This document shows, one piece after another, positions 5,168-8,736 of a stretch of DNA of 8,736 nucleotides; position 1 is the stretch's first letter; the number at the start of each line of letters is the position of its first letter. The notes below the pieces were generated by a model. That model saw nothing but the letters and a program-made list of their open reading frames with translations, was not told the origin of the DNA and ran no database searches. The stretch is from an uncultured Eubacteriales bacterium (GTDB lineage: Bacteria > Bacillota > Clostridia > Oscillospirales > Oscillospiraceae). The stretch lies in contig URWG01000073.1 of assembly GCA_900551495.1 (NCBI GenBank), positions 1 to 8,736 of the forward strand, read 5' to 3'. The position numbers and the translations under genes are program-made.

Positions 5168-5916
5168 GTCAATTCTCCGACCTCCCGCAGCCACGCCAGC
5201 GACGCCGCGCAGCTCTGTGTTTCAATCGTAAAGCTCGCCCTCGGGCAAAGCCGCCGCGCCGACGCGAGCAGCCGTTCCATTGCGATCGTCCCCTCGCCGA
5301 GCGGCGCGTGCAGATCGTCCTGCCCGCGATTGTTGTGCAGGTGGAAATGCAGCAGCCACGGCGCCATGGCTTCGAGCCATTCCGACGGCGGCACCCGACT
5401 TGCGACCGTGTTCGCATGGCCCACGTCGAGGCAAAGCCCCAGCCGCGGGTCATCGACCTGCCGCACGATCTCGATCAGCATATCCGGCGACGGCTCCAGC
5501 ACGTTTTCCAGCGCGATACACACGTCCTTCGGCGTCTCGCGCAAAAAATCGCGCCAAAAATCGACGCTCTGCCCGACGTACCACTCGGGAAAATACACAT
5601 ACGGGATAAAGCCGCCGTGGACGACGAGCCGACAAATGTCAAGGCGGCGTGCTGCGTCGAGCGCCTGCCGATAGCGGCGCCTCGTGACCTCGCGGACCGC
5701 GGGGTCGATCGCACAGGGGGCAAGCTCGGCAAACGGCGCGTGCAGCCACGCCCGATCGATACCGTCAAGCTGACGCTTCGCCGCCGAAAGCTGCGCCTCA
5801 TCCTCCAAATTCGGCGCGTAGGCGAAGGCGGTCAGCTCCAAGCCCAGACCCTCCTGCCGCGCCAGCTCCGCCGCCTGCCCGTCCATTGCGGACAGATACA
5901 GCCTTTGCCGCTCCAT
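5164..5916 (-). CDS. TIM-barrel protein, sugar-phosphate isomerase/epimerase-like (AP-endonuclease-2 family), first gene of the cob operon
   Basis: This 250-residue protein has the metal-site pattern of the xylose-isomerase-like/AP endonuclease 2 TIM barrel: VVHGG (98-102), ALENVLEPS (135-143) with Glu137, LCLDVGHAN (161-169) with Asp164 and His167, HFHLHNNRGQDDLHAPLGEG (190-209) with several His, and the closing TIET with Glu232. These residues normally bind one to three divalent metals. Members include sugar-phosphate epimerases and endonuclease IV, so the reaction cannot be fixed from sequence. ATG 5916 follows GGGAGAAAA; a longer form from 5949 would start inside the -10 box and is rejected. 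It overlaps cobT by 4 bases, so a role linked to cobamide assembly or lower-ligand handling is possible but unproven. Confidence 0.82.
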   Translation of the reverse strand: MERQRLYLSAMDGQAAELARQEGLGLELTAFAYAPNLEDEAQLSAAKRQLDGIDRAWLHAPFAELAPCAIDPAVREVTRRRYRQALDAARRLDICRLVVHGGFIPYVYFPEWYVGQSVDFWRDFLRETPKDVCIALENVLEPSPDMLIEIVRQVDDPRLGLCLDVGHANTVASRVPPSEWLEAMAPWLLHFHLHNNRGQDDLHAPLGEGTIAMERLLASARRLCPRASFTIETQSCAASLAWLREVGELT

Positions 5917-5947
5917 TTTTCTCCCGCCCTTCGTTTTTTCTGCGACC

Positions 5948-5976
5948 ATTATAGCGTATCGCGCGCCGAATTTCCA
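5948..5976 (-). promoter_or_regulatory. Promoter of the cobamide operon
   Basis: On the minus strand a perfect -10 TATAAT (5948-5953) is preceded at 17 bases by TGGAAA (5971-5976; 4 of 6 match to TTGACA). Transcription would start near 5941, leaving a leader of about 25 nt before the TIM-barrel start codon. The leader is far too short for a cobalamin riboswitch, and none of its conserved elements is visible in the 148-base divergent gap. Confidence 0.75.
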
Positions 5977-6000
5977 CCCGCTGCGGCAAAAAAGCAAGCC

Positions 6001-6029
6001 TTGCAAATTACTTTCCGATGCGGTATACT
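6001..6029 (+). promoter_or_regulatory. Promoter of the M20 amidohydrolase gene
   Basis: TTGCAA (6001-6006) and TATACT (6024-6029) are separated by 17 bases, a good sigma-A promoter. The ribosome site GGGAGGAGGG (6049-6058) follows and the start codon is at 6065. It is arranged back to back with the cob operon promoter; the two -35 boxes are 24 bases apart. Confidence 0.78.
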
Positions 6030-6042
6030 GTTTATAACAGTA
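6026..6042. promoter_or_regulatory. 17-bp palindrome overlapping the -10 box (possible operator)
   Basis: TACTGTT-TAT-AACAGTA is a perfect inverted repeat (7-bp arms around a 3-base centre). It covers the last half of the -10 box and the transcription start of the amidohydrolase promoter. A dimeric repressor bound here would block that promoter. The half-site spacing (CTG-N7-CAG) is not that of the enterobacterial SOS box (CTG-N10-CAG). The binding protein is unknown; GntR-type or similar small repressors are candidates by inference only. Confidence 0.5.
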
Positions 6043-6064
6043 ACGCGCGGGAGGAGGGTCGCTC

Positions 6065-7120
6065 ATGTCATTATCTGCCGATCGGCAGGCGCTGCATCGG
6101 ATTCCGGAGCTGGATTGGCAGCTCCCGCAGACCGCCGCCTATCTCCGCGCCCGTTTGGAGGCGCTGCCCTGTAAGGTATTCTCCCCCTGCGGCGATGCGG
6201 TATGCGCCTATTTTGACTTCGGCGCTGCGGAGGCCGTCGCCTTCCGCAGCGACATGGACGCGCTGCCCGTCACCGAGCAGACGGGGCTGCCCTTTGCCTC
6301 CCGTCACGTCGGCAGGATGCACGCCTGCGGTCACGACGGGCATATGGCAATGCTGCTGGCGCTTGCGGACTGCTTGGCTGCGGAAAAGGCGCCGCGCAAC
6401 GTTCTGCTGATCTTCGAGCCTGCCGAGGAGACGACCGGCGGCGCGGAAACGATCTGCCGCACGGGGCTTTTGGTGGCATACCGCGTGCGCGAAATTTACG
6501 GCATCCATCTTTGGCCCGAGCTTGCGGAGGGCGTTGTCGCCTCGCGGGAGGGCGGGATGATGGCGCGCTCGTGCGAGCTGACCGCCGAGATTTCGGGCAA
6601 AAGCGTCCACATTGCCCGCTGGCGGGAGGGCTGCGACGCCCTGTTCGCCGGAGCGCGGCTTTTGCAGGCGCTTTACGCCACGGCGCAGGAGCACGCGTGC
6701 ATTCTCCGCTTCGGACGGATGGAGAGCGGCACGGTCCGCAACGCCGTCAGCGACCGCACCCGCTTGGAGGGAACGCTGCGCTGCTTGGACGACGACGTGT
6801 TCTTCCGCCTGCGGGAGGAGCTGAACGGGGTCGCCGCGCAGGTGAGCGCCGAGACGGGCTGCACCGTAACAATTCATTGCAGCGAGGGCTACCCGCCCGT
6901 GACGAACGACGCGGCACTGCTGCGGCGGGCACGGGAGCGTTTTCCGATCGCCGAGGCGACGCCGACGGCGATCACGGAGGATTTTTCCTTCTATCAGCGG
7001 CGGGTGCCGGGCGTGTTCTTTTGGCTCGGGACGGGCGGCGCACCGCTGCACAGTCCGCAATTTGATTTCAATGAGGCGGTGCTCGAGCGCGGCGTTGCGC
7101 TGTTTCGGGCGCTGCTGTAA
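6065..7120 (+). CDS. M20-family amidohydrolase (hippurate hydrolase / N-acyl-amino-acid deacylase type)
   Basis: The 351-residue protein is a dinuclear metallo-amidohydrolase of the M20D type, which cleaves N-acyl or aryl amides of amino acids. Visible motifs are RSDMDALPVTEQTGLPFAS (61-79), the metal site HACGHDGHM (86-94, ligands Cys88 and His90), FEPAEETTGGA (117-127, catalytic Glu121 and ligand Glu122), GIHLWP (146-151, His148) and C-terminal LHSPQFDFNE (His329). The dimerisation/lid domain lies between roughly 170 and 280; its usual GRGGHAARP motif appears here as GKSVHIARW, keeping the His but losing the Gly pair. The length is slightly below the usual 380-400, mainly at the N-terminus. 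ATG 6065 has a very strong ribosome site and its own promoter with a palindrome. Substrate cannot be read from sequence; candidates are hippurate-like conjugates or N-acetyl-diaminopimelate. Confidence 0.88.
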   Translation: MSLSADRQALHRIPELDWQLPQTAAYLRARLEALPCKVFSPCGDAVCAYFDFGAAEAVAFRSDMDALPVTEQTGLPFASRHVGRMHACGHDGHMAMLLALADCLAAEKAPRNVLLIFEPAEETTGGAETICRTGLLVAYRVREIYGIHLWPELAEGVVASREGGMMARSCELTAEISGKSVHIARWREGCDALFAGARLLQALYATAQEHACILRFGRMESGTVRNAVSDRTRLEGTLRCLDDDVFFRLREELNGVAAQVSAETGCTVTIHCSEGYPPVTNDAALLRRARERFPIAEATPTAITEDFSFYQRRVPGVFFWLGTGGAPLHSPQFDFNEAVLERGVALFRALL

Positions 7121-7126
7121 TACCGG

Positions 7127-7213
7127 AATCCGTGAAAAAAGCTTGAAAGGCTTTTTATAGCACAATCAAGAACCCGTGAAGAAGCTTGAAAGGCTTTTTA
7201 TAGCACAATCAAG
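7127..7213. repeat. Two-copy tandem repeat, 44 and 43 bp, each with a terminator-like hairpin
   Basis: Copy 1 (7127-7170) and copy 2 (7171-7213) match except for one missing A, one A-to-G change and a T-to-C near the start. A short stub of a third copy (AATC, 7214-7217) follows. Each unit folds on the plus strand: AAAAAGC (7136-7142) pairs with GCTTTTT (7150-7156), and in copy 2 the A-to-G change is kept paired by a G-U wobble. Copy 1 lies just after the amidohydrolase stop codon, so these probably act as weak tandem terminators as well as being a duplication. Confidence 0.8.
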
Positions 7214-7251
7214 AATCAGTATAACACTGAACCGATCGAGGGCAAATTTCT

Positions 7252-8319
7252 ATGACAAAATCCATTCTGCGCCTGATCTCCTCGGGAACACTGATCGTTG
7301 TGACGGCGCTGCTGCTGTTGGCGGCAAACTACTTAAATCCGCTCTTTTTCTCGTTTTATCCCGCGTTTTCGCGGTGGATACTCGGCATTTTGGCGGGGGT
7401 CACGTCGGTCCTCCCCTTTGCGCTCTGGGAGATCTGCCTCGGGCTGCTCATTTTATGGTTCTTCGTCTCGCTGATTCGGGCGATCGTGCGGCGGCGCATG
7501 GTGCGGTGGCTGACGGGCGTTCTGCTCTCCGTCTGCACGCTGGTAACGCTGTACATCGCCCTTTGGGGTCTGAACTATTACGCGCCGAAAATGCAGGAGC
7601 GTCTGGACCTGCCCGAGCGACAATACACCCCCGCCGAGCTGAAGGAAGCGACAAAATACTACCTTGACCGCGCCAACGAGCTTGCCGCCGACGTCGAACG
7701 GGACGAAAACGGCGTGATGGTCGAATACGACTTCACCGCGCTGTCCGAACACGCGGGCGACGGCTACAAAACGCTGGCGCAGACCTACGACTGCTTCGAC
7801 GGCTCGACGGCGCGGGTCAAAAAGCTCCTTTCCAGTCCGCTGATGGGCAAGGTCGGCACGACGGGCGTGTTCGTCTGTCTCACCGGCGAGAGCACCGTCA
7901 GCACGACGACGTTCCAAGCCTCAATGCCCTTCACGATGGCGCACGAGATCGGGCACCGCATGGCGTTTGCGCGGGAGGACGAGGCAAATTTCGCGGCGTT
8001 CCTCGCCTGCGACGCGAGCACTCGCCCGGAATTCCGCTATTCGGGCTATTATTTGGCGTATATCTACTGCTACAACGCCCTTTACAAGGTCGATTCGACC
8101 GCTGCGGCGGAGATCGGTGCGGGCTGCGGCGAGCTGCTGCTCAACGACATCCGCGCCGCCGGTGCGCACTACGACGAGGTAGAGGACAAAAAGGCATCGG
8201 AGATTCACGACACGGTGTACGAGGGCTATCTGAAGGCATTTTCCGTTGACAGCGGAATGCAGTCCTACGGCGACGTCGCCGATCTCCTGCTGACATGGTA
8301 TTTTGAGAGGGTAAAATGA
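7252..8319 (+). CDS. DUF3810 family membrane protein with HEXXH metalloprotease motif
   Basis: The 355-residue product starts with three to four membrane segments (about 12-28, 42-60, 58-76 and 86-107). A large soluble part follows, probably outside the membrane. It carries AHEIGHRMAFAREDEANF (230-247): His231-Glu-x-x-His235 with Glu244 in EDEANF as the likely third zinc ligand, a gluzincin-like pattern. The segment TTFQASMPFTMAHEIGH and the later SGYYLAYIYCYNALY are typical of DUF3810 proteins as I recall them. A zinc-dependent peptidase at the membrane is the natural inference, but I know of no defined substrate. ATG 7252 has a modest GAGGG site nine bases upstream. No clear promoter is seen between the tandem repeat and the start, so it may depend partly on read-through from the amidohydrolase gene. 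Its stop overlaps the next gene (ATGA). Confidence 0.83.
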   Translation: MTKSILRLISSGTLIVVTALLLLAANYLNPLFFSFYPAFSRWILGILAGVTSVLPFALWEICLGLLILWFFVSLIRAIVRRRMVRWLTGVLLSVCTLVTLYIALWGLNYYAPKMQERLDLPERQYTPAELKEATKYYLDRANELAADVERDENGVMVEYDFTALSEHAGDGYKTLAQTYDCFDGSTARVKKLLSSPLMGKVGTTGVFVCLTGESTVSTTTFQASMPFTMAHEIGHRMAFAREDEANFAAFLACDASTRPEFRYSGYYLAYIYCYNALYKVDSTAAAEIGAGCGELLLNDIRAAGAHYDEVEDKKASEIHDTVYEGYLKAFSVDSGMQSYGDVADLLLTWYFERVK

Positions 8320-8736
8320 AAACAAACCGCAATTTAACGGCGCGTTATGCGCTGATTCAGACGTTCCTTTGGGCTGAATTCGGTTTCATGTTTTCCTACG
8401 GCAACCAATATCTGACCGAGCGGCTGCATCTGACGGACACCGCGGCGGGCTTGGTCCTCGGCATTGCGACGGGGCTTTCCTTCCTGCTCCAGCCGCCGCT
8501 GACGGCACTGGCGGAGCGGACGGAGACGCGGCGGGTGCTGGTGCTTGCGGCGGGGTGCAGCGCGGCTTGTGCGCTTGCGACGCTTCTGCCGCTCGGGACG
8601 GCTGCAACGGTCGTGCTGTTTGCGCTGGCGTGCGTCGCCCTGCAGGTCATGCCGTCGTTTTCCAACGCGCTGGGCATGGCGGGCATCCGCAGCGGTCAAA
8701 CGATCAACTTCGGACTGGCGCGGGGGATCGGCTCGC
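8316..8736 (+). CDS. MFS transporter (MFS_1-like / LacY-type), N-terminal part, cut by window edge
   Basis: From ATG 8316, which overlaps the DUF3810 stop codon by 4 bases, the frame stays open to the right edge for 140 codons. It begins MKTNRNLTARYALIQTFLWAEFGFMFSYGNQYL. Four membrane segments are visible, near residues 11-32, 43-63, 73-92 and 96-116. Between the second and third lies the loop TALAERTETRRVL, in the place of the MFS motif A-type D/ExxxRR loop. The segment GQTINFGLARGIGS near the edge matches the NFGxxRxxGS signature of the LacY/nucleoside-symporter-like (MFS_1_like) group. The substrate is unknown. Translational coupling to the DUF3810 gene suggests that the two products are needed together. 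Confidence 0.82.
   Translation, partial: MKTNRNLTARYALIQTFLWAEFGFMFSYGNQYLTERLHLTDTAAGLVLGIATGLSFLLQPPLTALAERTETRRVLVLAAGCSAACALATLLPLGTAATVVLFALACVALQVMPSFSNALGMAGIRSGQTINFGLARGIGS

Noticed and set aside
6026..6042. LexA/SOS box
   Set aside because: The CTG and CAG half-sites are 7 bases apart, not 10, and this does not match the Gram-positive Cheo box GAAC-N4-GTTC either.
2546..6174. Long plus-strand ORFs of 240-290 codons antisense to the cob genes
   Set aside because: They are Arg/Pro/Ala-rich mirror frames, as expected in GC-rich DNA, and lie opposite genes with full family motifs.
6071..7165. 364-codon minus-strand ORF opposite the M20 gene
   Set aside because: It is Arg-rich shadow translation. 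The plus strand carries all metal-binding motifs of an M20 enzyme.
1..8736. CRISPR array, rRNA or complete insertion sequence
   Set aside because: No regularly spaced repeats, no rRNA signature and no transposase or flanking inverted repeats were seen. The two-copy repeat at 7127-7213 has no spacers.

Overview
The window looks like chromosomal DNA of a GC-rich anaerobic Firmicute, most likely a Clostridia/Oscillospiraceae-type gut bacterium. This is an inference from the strong AGGAGG ribosome sites, the consensus sigma-A promoters, the anaerobic cobamide genes and the style of the accessory genes. Most of the window is very GC-rich. One AT-richer island, about 165-1050, stands out.

Left part (1-1680). 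The left edge cuts a minus-strand gene for a DUF134/UPF0251 DNA-binding protein, which has a clear promoter and a palindrome in its leader. To its right is the AT-rich island with an N-terminally truncated NYN-domain gene. This abuts a C-terminally truncated Cys-rich ORF. The two broken genes meet within a few bases of 1033-1040, which looks like a deletion or recombination scar of a mobile element. Upstream of the Cys-rich ORF lie an 8-codon leader ORF, a hairpin and a stack of minus-strand terminators. This layout resembles an attenuation leader. The remnant sits directly downstream of a tRNA-Leu(UAG) gene (1679-1763, minus), a common integration site.

Central part (1867-5916, minus strand). 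A tightly packed operon carries out nucleotide-loop assembly of cobalamin. In transcription order it encodes a TIM-barrel (AP-endonuclease-2/xylose-isomerase-like) protein, CobT, CobU, CobS, a short CobU-like protein and CobC. Adjacent genes overlap by 4-17 bases or are 2 bases apart, so they are probably translationally coupled. CobU and the CobU-like protein prepare AdoCbi-GDP, CobT makes alpha-ribazole phosphate, CobS joins them and CobC removes the phosphate. The promoter lies only about 25 bases before the first gene, so there is no room for a cobalamin riboswitch.

Right part (6001-8736, plus strand). A divergent promoter with an overlapping 17-base palindrome drives an M20-family amidohydrolase. 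After a two-copy 43/44-bp tandem repeat with terminator-like hairpins comes a DUF3810 membrane protein with an HEIGH metalloprotease motif. It is coupled by an ATGA overlap to an MFS transporter that runs off the right edge.

All family assignments are by reading motifs; no database search was possible.
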